From the NCBI GenBank assembly GCA_037013495.1, contig CM072812.1:75437840-75501839 (forward strand): a stretch of DNA of 64,000 bases, given 5' to 3'. This DNA is from Hippophae tibetana (taxonomy: Eukaryota > Streptophyta > Magnoliopsida > Rosales > Elaeagnaceae). Each line of letters starts with the position of its first letter. The stretch's first letter is position 1. Both the position numbers and the translations under genes were made by a program. A model generated the notes under the pieces. It was given only the letters and a program-made list of their open reading frames with translations. It did no database searches and was not told where the DNA came from. Shown in pieces: positions 12,548 through 26,060 of this stretch.

Positions 12548-13093
12548 ATGCATCTTAATTATAATATTCTGCATGTAATAAGACTTGTGATCCATGTTTG
12601 AAATGTTTTGTGTTTAGTAGTTGTTGGTTTAATCAATTTTAAGAACTTTTTGCTCTTCCCGTAACCAATGTTAAGGTGTACTTTGCTACAATGATTAGTA
12701 ACCTTTTAGTTTCAAATGTAATTTAAATTAAAAAAAGCAACATCGGTTCATTGGGAGGAGGAGGTGTTCATAGATTTTTCATTGGTTCCTTTGGAGGATA
12801 AGGTGTTCATAAGTTTTTCATTGATTCTCTATATTCTAAACATTGTAGCAGCAGTACTTTTTATAAAGAAATCAAGAGAAGCAAAGTTGTCGATCTTCAA
12901 AATATGAAGAAAAAAATAGAATTGTTTATAGAGCGAGAGAGATGGAACAAAAAGAATTTATAATGCAGAACTCTATGATATGATGCAGAATTACGTGATG
13001 CATAACTCTATGATGCAGAATTATGTGCTGATCAAATCACTTAGATACGTTAAAGTGACATGAAATAGAAAGAAATTAAAGGATGATTTGTTA
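12548..13093. other. 3' flank of the vicilin-like gene
   Basis: This holds the 3' untranslated region and a short spacer before the copia LTR. No canonical AATAAA was found close to the stop; AATAAG occurs at about 12577. A degenerate 40-bp direct repeat (about 12749-12828, sharing GGTGTTCATA and TTTTTCATTG) and a cluster of ATGCAGAA(T/C) words (12963-13035) are the only structure seen. Confidence 0.5.
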
Positions 13094-13877
13094 TGTGAAA
13101 TGAACCTCCTAGATGTTACAATATTTACTAATTCAAGCACATTAGAAATATCTAAAGCATGCAACACCCAAATGATGAATATTCAACAACCATACCTTAA
13201 ACCTTAGAAATGAAATATCAAAAGAAATAAAAATAATAACAAAGAAAAGATTAGAAAAGAATACAATAAGATTTATAGTAGTTCATCCCAACTAATGTAG
13301 TGAATCTACTCTACTTCTTCACCCCTCCAATGGAAATGAGTTCCACTAACTTCAATATGGAGATTATAACTACAATGCAAAGACCCTGGAGAGAACACAC
13401 TCAAGAAACAAGCACTTAAAGAGATCTCTCAAAAGTTCCAAACCATAACAATGATGGAAAATCTTACTCTTTCCTAGCTCCTCATCTTCTCATAAAATGA
13501 TCTCTCTCAAATGGCTTCAAGGGCGTACCTTGGTACTTATTCATGCCCAAAAGGACAATTATAAAAATTCTCATTGTGTTCCAAGCTTCTATCTCCAAAT
13601 TTGTGGTTTTTTTCATCATTTGCTTTGTTTATTTTTACACGCTCGATTGATCATGATAGGTTAAAATTGAAAACCAAAATTTAAGCAGAAACTTCAAGAT
13701 CGAATCATGGTTGATTCTCAATTGATCGATAAGTTTGATAAATTAACCATCCCTTCGATCTATTGATAGGCACGGTAAATCATTCTTTACTCTATGCAAA
13801 GCTTCTAGTCCAACCTTTGATGTTTGATCACCCACAATGATTTTCAAGCATTTCCATAGATTTACATCAAAATGTCA
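13094..13877 (-). repeat. 3' LTR of copia element E
   Basis: 784-bp copy matching 23244-23996 along its length, starting TGACATTTTGATG on the minus strand. It begins 546 bp downstream of the vicilin-like stop codon, with transcription direction pointing toward that gene. Target duplication at the outer ends is not convincing (TGTTA versus GTATT). Confidence 0.85.
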
Positions 13878-16800
13878 TAATTCTCCATCTTGATGCCAAT
13901 CCTTGGAACTTATTCTCTTGGGTGAAGACCCACCTTTTTCATATTCATTTAATGGGGTGGTCACCTTGACCAAAGTTTGACACTTCACAAACCTTGCCAA
14001 AGGAACCAATTTTGTTGCCATATCTATTGGGTTATCATTAGTGTGAATTTTTATCACCTTATTATGTCATCTCTCATATGAAGTGTAGTTTCACATTTAC
14101 ATGCTTCACACGGTTATGACATTGAGGATTCTTAGTTAAGTAAATTTCACATTGATTGTCACAATGAACTATGACTCTCATTTGCTCACAACTGAGTTCA
14201 TTTTCCAAACCCTACAACTACATAGCTTCTTTCATCACTTCCATTGCGAAAATAAATTTCACCTATGTAGAAGACAAAAACACTATTGATTGTAATTTGG
14301 TCTTCCAACTCACCAAGTTTCCTCTAAATCCAAACAAATAATCCATGATAGAATGCCCTTATCACGATCATAGTAAAGTCAAAATCCACATAACCCATCA
14401 TACAAACACTTAACTCCTCAGAGTGGTCATATAGAAGACCAACTCCTGTTGTACCCCTTAGATATCTCATCATCCATTTCACCATCTTTCAATGATTTTC
14501 CCAGATTATCCATGCAGTGATTCACCAAACTTGCACCAAATACAATATTTGATCTTATACAAACCATTTAATATATTAAGTCCATTGTACTTGCATAGAG
14601 CACCTTTTCCATTTCTTTCTCCTTCTCATTTGTCGAAGGAGAGTCTAAAGCTGACAACTTGAAATGTGATACTATTGGAGTTGTAGTCAATTTAGCATTG
14701 ACGATGTTAAATCGTTTCAGAATCTTTTCATGATATCTCTCTTAAGAAATGAACAACTTTCCCTTTTCTATGTCTCTTCTAATTTTCATTCCCAAAATTT
14801 TCTTGGCACACCTAAGATCTTTCATCTCAAATTTAAAGCTAAGATGACTCTTCAATTTGATAATTTGAGACCGGTCACAACTAGTTATCAACATATCATC
14901 AATATATAGCAATAAATATCCAGTGGTGGAGCTAGTTGTACCTCTCAAATACACACAAGTTTGATGCTTGCTTCATTTAAACCCGATCTTCAAAAGAAAG
15001 TCATGCAAAGACTTCTTTATGAGACATATTATGTCACCCTCGGTCTTTTTAATAAACCTCTTGGTTTGCTCCATGCAAATTTCATAATCAATGTATCTAT
15101 GTAAAAAAGCAGTTTTCACATCTAATTGATCAAGCTCTACATCATTATGCACAACAACAAATAACAATAATCTAATAAAACTATGTATAACAACAAGTGA
15201 CAAAATTTTGGTAAATTCAATACCTTCTCTTTGGGTGAACCCCTTTGCAACCACTATAGCCTTGTAACGGGCTAACTCGACATCCGACACACCTTCCTTC
15301 ATCTTTTAGACCTATTTATTGCCCAAAAATTTCTGACTCTTCAATCAAAGAACTTATGTCCATGTCTTGTTCTTGTATAGAGAACTCATTTCTCCTTCCA
15401 TGGCCTTCTACCATTTATCGGCATCCTTTCTACTTGTGGCTTCTTTATAAAACCTTAGCTCAAGTCTCGAGATTTCTAACTCCATACTTAATGCATAAGT
15501 TATGAGGTTCAACCTCTCAAGAGCTCTAATCATGCATCAATTTTGATCTCATGCCAATAAGTAGTCATTTCTCGATCTAAGTGACCCGGGTTCAGTGGTA
15601 TCTTCTTCTTCTTCCATATCTAGACATGATTATCATCATTAGGAGGTTCTTGTATAATAGGCTCTTTTGATAGCCTATTTTCACTTCTAGGTTGGTTATT
15701 ATACACCAGTGGCTCCACTTCAAAACTAATACGTCCTCGTCTAGACTTTTATGGTGGGTCATTTGTTTCTTTGGAAACCCCACCTATATACATCTTATCC
15801 TCTTTGAATGTCACATCTTTACTACTAATGTACTTCTTAGCTTCACCGTACCATAGCTTGTAATCCTTCATACCACTAGGATATCCCAAAAACATACATT
15901 TCAATGCTCTAGGCTCTGACTTCTCTTACCTCACATGTATGTATGCAAAACAACCAAAAACACGCAAATGGTCATATTTTGATAGGTTTTTCAAATCATA
16001 CCTCTTATAGTGTCTTGAAAATGAACGATACTAAAAGCACCTACTGACAAGGTATCTAGTCGTAGGAAAGGCTTCTCTCCAAAATATTTTGGACATGTTT
16101 GCATCAAAAAGCATACACCTCACTCTCTCCAAGAAAGTTTTATTCACTCTTTGTCAAACCATTTTATTAAGGATTTTTAGGAACAATTATGTACCTTGTG
16201 ATGCCATTATCCCTACAAAAGCTTGTGAAAACATCATTACAAAATTCCAAATCATTTTTAGTTCTCAAAAACTTGACTTTTTTCCAATTTTCTATAAGTT
16301 TCTTCCACTCCACAAATTTCTCAAAGGTTTCATCTTTACTTTAAAACAAAACCCATAACTTTCTAGAGAAATCATCAATAATAGTAATAATATACCTTAC
16401 ACCAACCATTGATATTGTTCTCTCTATACCCAACAAATCTGAATACATATAGTCGATTGTGTCACATTCCTTCAATTTTGTGGGTGTGAACTTCACTTTC
16501 TTCATCTTGCCAAAAATACAAGGATCACGAAATGAAAGTTTGTCAAATTTACTATCACCAAGAATCTTTCTCTTGGATAGTTCCTCCAATCCTTTTTCAC
16601 TAATGTGACCCAACCTTCTATACCAAAGGTTGAGATTTTCTTCTTCTTGGTTCACCGTGGTAATATTTGTTTCTACAATATCATATTTTTCATACTTAAG
16701 ACCCATATTCACTTCTTTGAAGGGATCTGATAGGTTATGTAACAATTAATGGGCAAGATACTTATCACTAATACCCTTTCCAATGTTTGAAAATTCATTC

Positions 16801-17084
16801 GAGATTCTTCAAAACTCGGCCAAGTTAGGCTCTAAGCCCTTTGACATATCCATTTGAAACTTGAACAACTATTCTTTCAAATGGAATCTTCAAACATCAT
16901 TTCATGCATGCATATCTTATCCAACTTCCTCCATAATGCCTTTGTGGTATTTTAACTTTGAACCTCACAAATATCATTATCTTGCAAATGCAAGAAAATT
17001 GAGGTTTAAGCTATCAACAACAATTCCTTCTTTTGAAATTTTGTAAAATCATACAGATACTTTGGAGTCTCATCTAGAGCTTGA

Positions 17085-17720
17085 TGTTACATCCCGCTCG
17101 AATTATCGCACAAAATCCAAAGAAATGGTGGTTGGCTAAAGGATCTAGAATTTTCTACATGGGAAAGTTCTAGAGTGGCCTAGAGGAAGCTAGAGTTGGA
17201 TGGACTCAACTCAAGCATTGAAGGCTCTAGAATGCTCCAGAGTATACTAGCATGTGCTTAAAGGTGCTACAATGGGCTGGAATATTCTAGAACATGGTGG
17301 ATGATTCTTGAAGGATGTAGAACCCACTGGAAGCTTACGGAACATCCTAGAACTTGCATGAAGAAGCTAGACAAACCTAGAAGACTCTAGAGTTTCCTAG
17401 AAGGTCCTAGAACCTTGTAGCATATTGTAGATAAAACTAGAACACTCTTGTACATTCTAGAGTTAGAATGATCTAGAAAGTTGTGGCATAGCCTTAAGCT
17501 TGGAGCCACATTATAAATAGACTCATCCATCTTCATTTGTATTCCTCTTGGGAATTCTTAGCATCTTGTAAGATAAATTCTCTCTAGAGCAATACAAAGC
17601 ATTCTTTACAAACTCTCTTTCTAGTCTCTTCGGAGTTTCATTCGGATTCAAAGGTAGGCTTAGTGCAACGGAAGGTGCTAAGTGTCCCACGATCGCTACT
17701 TGAAATTTAAGGTCGTGATA
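17085..17720 (+). repeat. 5' LTR of chromovirus D
   Basis: 636 bp starting TGTTACATCCCGCTCG and ending GTCGTGATA; contains a CATTATAAATAGAC TATA region near 17508-17521 and many CTAGA(A/G) words. Confidence 0.93.
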
Positions 17721-20700
17721 GTTGGTATCAAAGCTTTCGGTTGAATCATTTCTACCTTTGGCATAACGAAGAACGCTGCTCCATCTACACCAAACGTCGA
17801 TATTCCACCTATGGAATGTGGCCATGAGGATGTTTGGAAACCATCAAAGGAATCTTGAGCCAAGTCGAAAGACATGATTTCTAGCTTAGAAGCACGAGTT
17901 GGAAGTGTACAGGATAGCTTAGAGAAGCTGTTCGATCTAGTGGACAACTTAGAGGAATGTTGCAATGGCTTGGAGGCCGAGGATGTGGAGATCCATGCAG
18001 CGGTCAAGATGTCCCTTAATGAGCTAGATGATGGGTTAAGGCAAGAGATTGAAGGGCTGAAGGCCGAACTTGCCAAGGTAAGGGATCTCGTCCAAAGAGA
18101 AGTTGCTAATGTCTTGCTTAGAGTGGAGGACATGGGTGGTGAGCTAGCTCTATATAAGCGGGTGATGGCTGCGAGAAATAGCACAAACACTGTCATTGAA
18201 GCTAAGAGGGTGGATATTCCCAAGCCTAAGACCTTAAATGGTGTTAGGAATGCTAGGGAAGTTGAGAACTTCCTATGGGGGCTAGAACAATATTTTGAGG
18301 CTACTGGCATAACGGACCATGCCAGCAAGATTCGAACTACTGCCATGTATTTGTCTAACACTACTATGTTATGGTGGAGACGGAGGCATGGTGATGTGCA
18401 ACGAGAGGTTTGCACAATTGAAACCTTTGAAGATTTGAAAAGAGAGTTCAAAATGCAGTTCTTCCCTGTAAATGCTGAAGAGGAGGCAAGAGGCCAATTG
18501 TGACGGTTAAAGCAAATGGGTAGCATAAGGGATTATGTGAAGGAGTTCACAACCTTGCTGCTTGAAGTTTCTGACACATCAGACAAGGATGCCCTATTCT
18601 TGTTCATGGATGGTCTCCAATCATGGGCTAACCTCGAGCTCAAGCGACGTGGTGTCCAAGATTTATCTTCGGCCATTGCAGTTGCAGAAAGCCTTATTGA
18701 TTACTCTACCAGCAAAGAGAACTCAAAAGCCATAGATAAAAAGTTTGGTGGAGTAAAGAGTAGTGAAGGCCATGCTAAAATTCAGGGACCCAAAAATCAT
18801 AAAGATGGCTCCTCATTCAAACTACGAGATAAAGGGAAGGATAAGGAGGATTATGGTGCCTCGAAGGCTCATATGACGTGTTTCATTTGCGATGGACCGC
18901 ATTGGGCACAAGAATGTCCGAAAAGGAAGGCCTTGAGTGCCTTAGTTGCCTCCACACATGACCAAGATGGAGGTGAGTCAGACAAAGGTGAAAAGATGGG
19001 TTCTTTGTGCCTACTTGGTGCATTGCAGAGCGCCCCAAAGACCCCCAAAGGCTTGATGTATGTAGATGCAACCATCAACGGGAAGGTCACCAAAGCTTTG
19101 GTTGACACAAGTGCATCTCATAACTTTGTTTCAGTGGAGGAAGCAAAGAGACTTGGCCTTAAGGTAGTCCATGGAGAGCGATCTCTCAAAGCAGTTATCT
19201 CGGCAGCACTACCATTACATGGAGTTGCTCATGGAGTTAAGGTCAGTCTTGGTGCTTGGACTGGCCAAGTGGACTTATGAGTAGCGCATATGGATGACTT
19301 CTCTATTGTATTCGGCATGGAGTTCTTGGACCAGGTTAGAGCTTTCTTGGTGCCATGCTCAAACTCTATGTGCATCATGGATGGTTCAAAGGCGTGTATG
19401 GTACTGACGAAGAGGACCACCAAACCTACTACACAAGCTCTCATAACGTTTCAATTCAAGAATGGATTAAAGAGGGACGAAGAGAGTTACTTGGTCATCT
19501 TAAAAGAGTACGACAATGAGGAGGCATCACCAAAGCCAAACTTGCCAACAAAAGTGCAAGTTGTATTAGATAAGTTCCATGATATGATTCTTGAGGCTTT
19601 TCCCAAATGGTTACCTCCAAGGAGGGAGGTGGACCATGAAATAAAGTTAGAACCCAACACCAGGCCACCAGCAATGAGCCCTTATCGAATGGAAAACTTA
19701 GAGTTGGCAGAATTGCATAAGCAACTCGATGAATTGTTGGATGATGGCTTTATAAGGCCTTCTAAAGCCCCATTTGGTGCCACGGTGCTCTTTCAGAAGA
19801 AGAAGGATGGCTCGCTACGGATGTGCATCGACTATAGGGCTCTAAATAAGATCATGGTAAAGAATAAGTACCCTATCCCTCTTATTACTGACATGTTCGA
19901 TCAACTAGGGAACACAAGATACTTTACAAAGTTGGACTTGCGGTCGGGATACTACCAGGTACGCATAGCTAAAGAGGATGAGCCCAAGACCACTTGTGTG
20001 ACCAGGTACGGTGCCTATGAGTTCCTTGTCATGCCATTTGGTCTTACTAATTCACCTGCCACCTTCTGCACTCTTATGAACAAGATTTTCCATCCCTACC
20101 TCGATCGGTTCATGGTAGTATATCTCAATGACATTGTGATATATAGCCGGACTTTGGAAGAACACCTAGAGCACTTGGAAAAGGTGTTTGAGGTCCTAAG
20201 GGAAAATGAGCTATATTTCAAGAAAGAGAAATGTTCATTTGCCCAAGATGAGGTGATGTTCTTAGGGCATAGGATAAAGGATGGGAAACTTATGATGGAT
20301 GGAGCCAAGGTGAAAGCCATCCAAGAATGGGAACCTTCTGCCAAGGTTCCCGAGTTAAGATCTTTCCTTGGACTGGTGAACTATTACAGAAGGTTTATCA
20401 AGTCCTACTCAGCAAGAGCAGCCCTATTGAACGACCTGCTCAAAAAGATCAAGTCTTGAGAATGGACAAGCGAATGTCAAGCCTCATTCGAAGACTTGAA
20501 GAAGGTCATCAGTGGAGAACTGGTGCTTTGCCTACCAGACCCGCTACACACAAATGCTTCAGACTTTGCCATTGGTGGAGTATTGATGCAGGAAGGGCGT
20601 CTGATAGCTTACGAGAGCCGCAAACTTAATGACACTGAACACCGCTACACAGTGCAAGAAAAAGAAATGACAACTATCATTCATTGCCTAAGGATGTGGT

Positions 20701-22366
20701 GACACTACTTATTGGGTTCTCACTTTGTTATCATGATGGACAATGTGGCGACTAGCTACTTTCAAACTCAAAAGAAGTTAAGTCCCAAGCAAGCTCAATG
20801 GCAAGACTTCTTGGCAGAGTTTGACTATAGGCTGGAGTACAAGCCCGATAAAGCAAATGTTGTGGCTGATGCGCTGAGTCGAAAGGCAGAGTTAGCAGCC
20901 TTGAGTAAGCCAAGTAGTCCTTTCCTGGAAAAGATCAAAGAAGGGCTTAAGCATGATGCTCTGGCTCAAAACCTCCTTGCCCTCATCAAGGAAAGGAAAA
21001 CAAGGCGATTTTGGCTGAGTGACGGACTACTCTACGCCAAGTAGAATCGCATCTTTGTGTCGAAGTGGGGGAGCATAAGGAAGGAGCTTATCAAGGAGTG
21101 CCATGATTCACTATGGGCTGGACACCCAGGAATAAGGCGCACCCTAGCTTTGATTGAGTCAATCTACTACTAGTCGTAACTACGGGATGATGTTGAAGCC
21201 TATGTGAGGACTTGTCTTGTATGCCAACAGGACAAGATTGAGCAGCATGCACCGGAAGGTTCGCTGGAACCGCTGCCCATCCCAGAGAGACCATGAGAAA
21301 GTGTCTCTATGGATTTCATCACTTGTCTGCCAAAATCAGAGGGCTTTGGCAGCATCATAGTAGTCATTGATCGCTTCAGCACGACAGATGAGACGACACG
21401 ATTGTTCCTTAAACATGTTATGAAGCATTGAGGGATTCCATCCAATATCATGAGTGATTGAGACCCACGATTCACAGGGAAATTTTGGACAGAATTGTTC
21501 AAGTTGTTGGGATCAGACTTGAACTTCTCTACAAGCTTTCATCCACAAAGCGATGGACAAACGGAGCATGTCAATGCATTGTTGGAGTTGTATCTCAGGC
21601 CCTTTGTCAGTGCCAATCAACATGATTAGGCTAAGTTTTTGGATGTAGCCCAATTCTCCTATAACTTACAAAGGAGCGAGTCTACCACAAAGAGTCCCTT
21701 CGAGATCGTCATGGGGCAGCAACCCATGACTCCTCATGCTTTGGCCACGAGTTATGAAGGAAAGAGTCCTACTACTTTCAAATTTGCCAAGGCGTGGCAC
21801 GAATAAGCTAAGTTAGCCCGAGCCTATTTAAACAAGGCATCTAAGAAGATGAAGAAATGGGCTGACAAGAAAAGGAGGTTGGTGGAATTTCAGGAAGGTG
21901 ATTTGGTCCTTGTCAAATTATTGCCCCAATAATTCAAATATCTACGGAAGGTTCATAAGGGGTTGGTACGGAAGTATAAAGGACCATTTCCTGTCCTCAA
22001 GTGAGTCGGTAATGTGTCCTACAAACTGCAACTCCCTCTAAAGCTTAAAATCTAACTGGTCTTTCATGTAAGCATGCTGAAACCTTTTCATGGAGACAAG
22101 GAAGACATAAGTCAGGGAAAATCCAAAAGGGCACCTACCGTAGTGATAACCTCCTTCGACAAAGAAGTGGACTCAATCTTGGCAGATCGTTTAATCCGGC
22201 GTAGGGGCGTACCAAGTTATCAGGAACACTTGGTCAAGTGGAAGAATGCCCCTGACATAGAAGCAAGCTGGGAACCTAAATATTCTTTGTGGAAATTCAA
22301 AGATGACATAGAGAGGGTCAAGCTTGAAGGCGTGACGAGGGCATTGTGAACTTGAGTGGGAGAGGG

Positions 22367-23022
22367 TGTTACGTCCTGCTCGAATTGTTCCCCAAAATCC
22401 AAAGAAATGGTGGTTGCCTAAAGGATCTATACTTTTCTAAATGGAAAAGTTTTAGAGTGGCCTAGAGATGTCTAGAGGAAGCTAGAGGTTGATGGACTCA
22501 ACTCAAGCATTGAAAACTCTAGAATGCTCCAAAGTATACTAGTATGTTCTTGAAGGTGCTAGAATGGGCTGGAATATTCTAGAACGTGGTGGATGGTTCT
22601 TAAAGGATGTAGAAGCCACTGGAAGCTTACGGAACATCCTAAAACTTGCATGAAGGAGCTAGACAAACCTAGAAGAATCTAGAGTTTCCTAGAAGATCCT
22701 AGAACCTTGTGGCATATTGTAGATAAAACTAGAACACTCTTGTACATTCTAGAGTTAGAATGATCTAGAAAGTTTTAGCATAGCCTTAAGCTTGGAGTCA
22801 CATTATAAATAGACCCATTGGTCTTCATTTGTATTCATCTTGAGAAATCTTGGGAATTCTTAGCATCTTGTAAAATAAACTCTCTCTAGAGCAATACAAA
22901 GCATTCTTTACAAACTCGTTTTCTAGTCTCTTTGGAGTTTCATTTGGATTCAAAGGCATGCTTAGTGCAACAGATGGTGCTAAGTGTTGCATGATTGCTA
23001 CTTGAAATTTAAGGTCATGACA
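22367..23022 (+). repeat. 3' LTR of chromovirus D
   Basis: 656 bp starting TGTTACGTCCTGCTCG and ending GTCATGACA; differs from the 5' copy by roughly 54 substitutions plus two short indels. Confidence 0.93.
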
Positions 23023-23243
23023 TTGAGCTACCTTTTGTTGAACAAACAAACCCTTCATCTTACTCTTCCAGATATGGACATTCCCGGTGCCATCCTACTT
23101 CTCTATTTCTATTCTACTCATTTTCAACATTCAAAGTTGTTTCTAGACACAACGTCACACTACAATATTAAACATCAAAAATTCATACACATAACAACCA
23201 TGAAATACACCCAAACCAAACAAGACTCTGATACCACTTTTTA

Positions 23244-23996
23244 TGGGAAGTTAACTTCCAAGATATTGCAAATATTTACTAATCCAAGCACAACAAAAAT
23301 ATCCAAATCTTACAACACCCAAATGAGGAATATTTAAAAACCACACCTCAAACTCTAGAAATGAAATATGGAAAAGATTAAGAAAGACCACACCAAGATT
23401 TATAGTGGTTCAACCCAACTAATGTAGTGATTCTACTCACTTCTTGACCCCTTCAATGGAGATGAGTTTCACTAGCTTCAATATGGAGATTACAATTACA
23501 TGGGAGAAATCTTATAGAGAAAACACTCACTCAAGAAACAAGCACTCAAAGAAACATCTCAAAAGCTCCAAACCTTAACAATGGTGGAGCTCTTCCTTTC
23601 TTTTCTAGCTCTTCTTCTTCTCTCAAAATGATCTCTCTCAAATGGCTTCTAGGGCACACCTTGGTGCGTATACATGCCCAAATGAGAAATTACAATAATT
23701 CCATTGTGTTTCAAGATTCTTTCCTCAAATTTGTGGCTCTTTTCATCATATGTTTTGTTTCTTTTTACAACTGGATCAATCAAGCCATTAAAATTTGAGC
23801 AAAAACTCTGAGATTGAATTATGATTGATTCTTGATTGATCAACAAGCTCGATCAATTGACCATCATTTTGATTGATCGATAGGTACCATTAAACCATTC
23901 TCCATTCCATGGAATGCTTATACCTTATTACCTTTGATGCTTGATCACCCACAATTATTTTCAAGCATTCCCTTTGATTTGCATCACCATATCACA
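23244..23996 (-). repeat. 5' LTR of copia element E
   Basis: 753-bp partner of the LTR at 13094-13877; the PBS lies immediately inside at 23225-23237. It contains the GATTGATCGAT-type words also seen near 690-870. Confidence 0.85.
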
Positions 23997-24217
23997 GTAT
24001 TACCTGACAACTTTTGGATGTTCATACCTATAAAATCAAGAAATAGAATATAAAAATAAAATGATGAAGGGAGCTAGATTATATTTGTTCTGTATCTAAG
24101 ATATCTCTTAGTTATTCACACCCTTAAACCCCACTAGACTAGTACTTTCAACCAAAAAAAATTATTTTTTTGAATATGTCAACTAAGTATCATAAGAAAA
24201 TTGCTCTTGGTTATTCC

Positions 24218-24290
24218 TCAGTAACTCAATGGGTGGTAAGCTATTAACTAACTAGTCATAGTTTCGAATCCTACTTGGGGAGATTTAATA
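24218..24290 (+). mobile_element. Possible tRNA-derived SINE fragment
   Basis: An A-box-like AATGGGTGGTAAGC (24228-24241) is followed about 20 bp later by GTTTCGAATCC (24261-24271), a close match to the RNA polymerase III B box GGTTCGAATCC. This is the layout of plant SINE heads. No poly-A tail or target duplication was recognised and only one copy is in the window, so the call is tentative. Confidence 0.3.
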
Positions 24291-25460
24291 TATTCCAAAT
24301 TATTTAATTTGGAATGAAAGGGTTTGCTTTGACCATTTATGGTAAATGAGTAATTGAATAACCATTGAAAAAGGTAGTACTCAAGGGTTCACAAAACGCT
24401 GAATATTTATTTCAAAAGGGCTTATTAAATTTGATCATACAATGTAATATTTTAAAAGGTGTTTTAGGTGAGTTATTTTAGCTCCATGCTTTCTTTTCTT
24501 TTAATAAAAATTCATATGTACCTACCTTTTTTTGGACGGGTCAATATCAACAATGCAGTTCATCCAACGAGAAACCTAATCCAAATCATAAAGCTAAGCC
24601 AAATAGAAGTTTATATTTTTAATTTTACTTTTTAAAGTAATTAAATTATGTTATTCTTTGTGGTGACCAACTTGTTATATAGTTTATAAGAATCAAGGGA
24701 AAAATTGAAAGAATCTATGTTTTATTTGGTAACATAAGATTGAATTGTAAAAAGAATCGAGCAAAGAAATTTATGCATAATTTAATATTGGGAAGGTGAT
24801 AGTACAAGTCTTACATTTGTTCTAAAAATAATACTTAAAATTTTATTTTTATTTTTTGTGATAATTTAATCATATTGTTATGAAAAAGTGACTATATAAA
24901 AACAAATGATCATTTTTTATTATTTATTTTTTTATCTAATTTTTTCTTCAATTATTTTAGTTACAATTTATTAAAGTTAAAACAATCTTTATTTAATGCA
25001 ATTAAAAAAATCAAAAAATAAAATAAAAAAATTTACTTTGCGATCACTTTTTAATAACAATATAATTAAACTGTTACATAAATATATGTAAGACGTAGAT
25101 GTCATTTTTTGTACTAAGTATATAGTATTTATCTCTTTAATATATTTCTATATATTAATATTAGCATAAAACTATTATATATATACTCATTTAAGTGTCT
25201 TTGGTATAATAATATTATTGTAAATGAATTCTAAAATATCTTTATAGCCAGTTAAAATATTAATTTTACAATAGATAACATGTGCAAATATTAAATTGAG
25301 GTACCCATTCTATTTATGATAAATTTATATAACTTCCTATCTGTTTTTGTGCCTTTAGTAGGCCTAGTATTTCCGACAATTACAATGATTTCTTTATCAC
25401 TTTATGTTCTAAAAAACAAAATTATTTAGATACGATGGGGCAAAATCTTATCTACTTTTT

Positions 25461-26060
25461 TAAGACTTATACTTACTTAGATCATAATAAAAAATATATA
25501 TATATTTCGTGGAATAGGGTTAAAGTGTGGCTTCTTACAATATAAGCTTGTATGCATGCATAAACATGATATATGAGTAGATAAACTCTAGCTGGTTGAA
25601 AATAATTGAGTAATATGTTATATGATGAATGTGTTCACCCACAATCCTGTTTTTGCGGTTTAGTTATTCCCATTTCACTCACCGCTACTACGGGAATTAC
25701 TTTTTCTTTCTTTTCCTATAGCTACTAAGATGTTTCATTTCACCAAGTTGTCTCTTGGGATTTGGAGTATCATACTTTCATGCAATTCACATTTATAGAG
25801 TTCAACAACCAATTAATATTTCAAAATCAAAGGTGTTGTACTATTTTCAGTAACAGTCTTCCATGTCTATCACAAAGGAAACAAAAACCTAAATTTTCCT
25901 TATTTGGTATAAATGCGAGCTAAGTCTAACTTGGATCATAATACAAAAAAAAAATATTTTATGGAATAAGGTTAAAGTATGACTTCCTACAAGTATAACC
26001 TCGTATGTATGCATAAACATGACATATAAATATATAAACTCTAGCTAGTTGAAAATAAAT
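25461..26060. repeat. Diverged direct repeat, about 145 bp, two copies
   Basis: Copies at about 25461-25607 and 25921-26060 share AGGGTTAAAG(T)GTGGCTTC-like and GCATAAACATGA segments and end CTAGCTGGTTGAAAATAA / CTAGCTAGTTGAAAATAA. Identity is about 80 % by eye; the spacer is about 310 bp. Neither copy resembles a known LTR. Confidence 0.7.

Larger units (their letters stand above)
17085..23022 (+). mobile_element. Ty3/gypsy chromovirus D (Galadriel-like), inserted in element E
   Basis: A complete-length 5.9-kb element. LTRs are 17085-17720 and 22367-23022; the PBS TGGTATCAAAGC follows at 17723-17734, and a GAGTGGGAGAGGG polypurine tract abuts the 3' LTR. Parts in order: gag (about 17874-18840), a zinc knuckle CFICDGPHWAQEC (about 18879-18917), protease (about 19100), reverse transcriptase (about 19770-20150, [10 protein letters not shown] and [14 protein letters not shown]), RNase H (about 20560-20880), integrase (about 21070-21700) and a C-terminal chromodomain (about 22178-22340, VKWKNAPDIEASWEP). 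LTRs differ by about 8-9 % by eye, a few million years at usual plant rates. The coding region carries several breaks. TTGA flanks both ends (17081-17084, 23023-23026), consistent with a target duplication in the copia gag. Confidence 0.93.
13094..23996 (-). mobile_element. Ty1/copia element E (Tork-like), split by element D
   Basis: Minus-strand copia with LTRs at 23244-23996 (5') and 13094-13877 (3'). The primer-binding site GTGGTATCAGAGT (initiator tRNA-Met) reads on the minus strand at 23225-23237, and a purine tract GATGGAGAATTA abuts the 3' LTR at about 13878-13889. Order on the minus strand is copia: gag pieces (about 23040-23090 and 16800-17079), integrase (about 16340-16745, with a WYRRLGHISEKGLEEL zinc-finger motif), reverse transcriptase (about 14740-15300, with LLLYIDDMLI) and the RNase H end (about 13960-14060). 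Segments of the two LTRs differ by roughly 12-17 % by eye, so it is old. The coding part has many breaks. Element D sits within gag. Confidence 0.88.

Noticed and set aside
17696-18526. 276-residue minus-strand frame
   Set aside because: It is the complement of chromovirus D gag and its leader; Ser/Leu-rich composition is a shadow of the plus-strand coding sequence.
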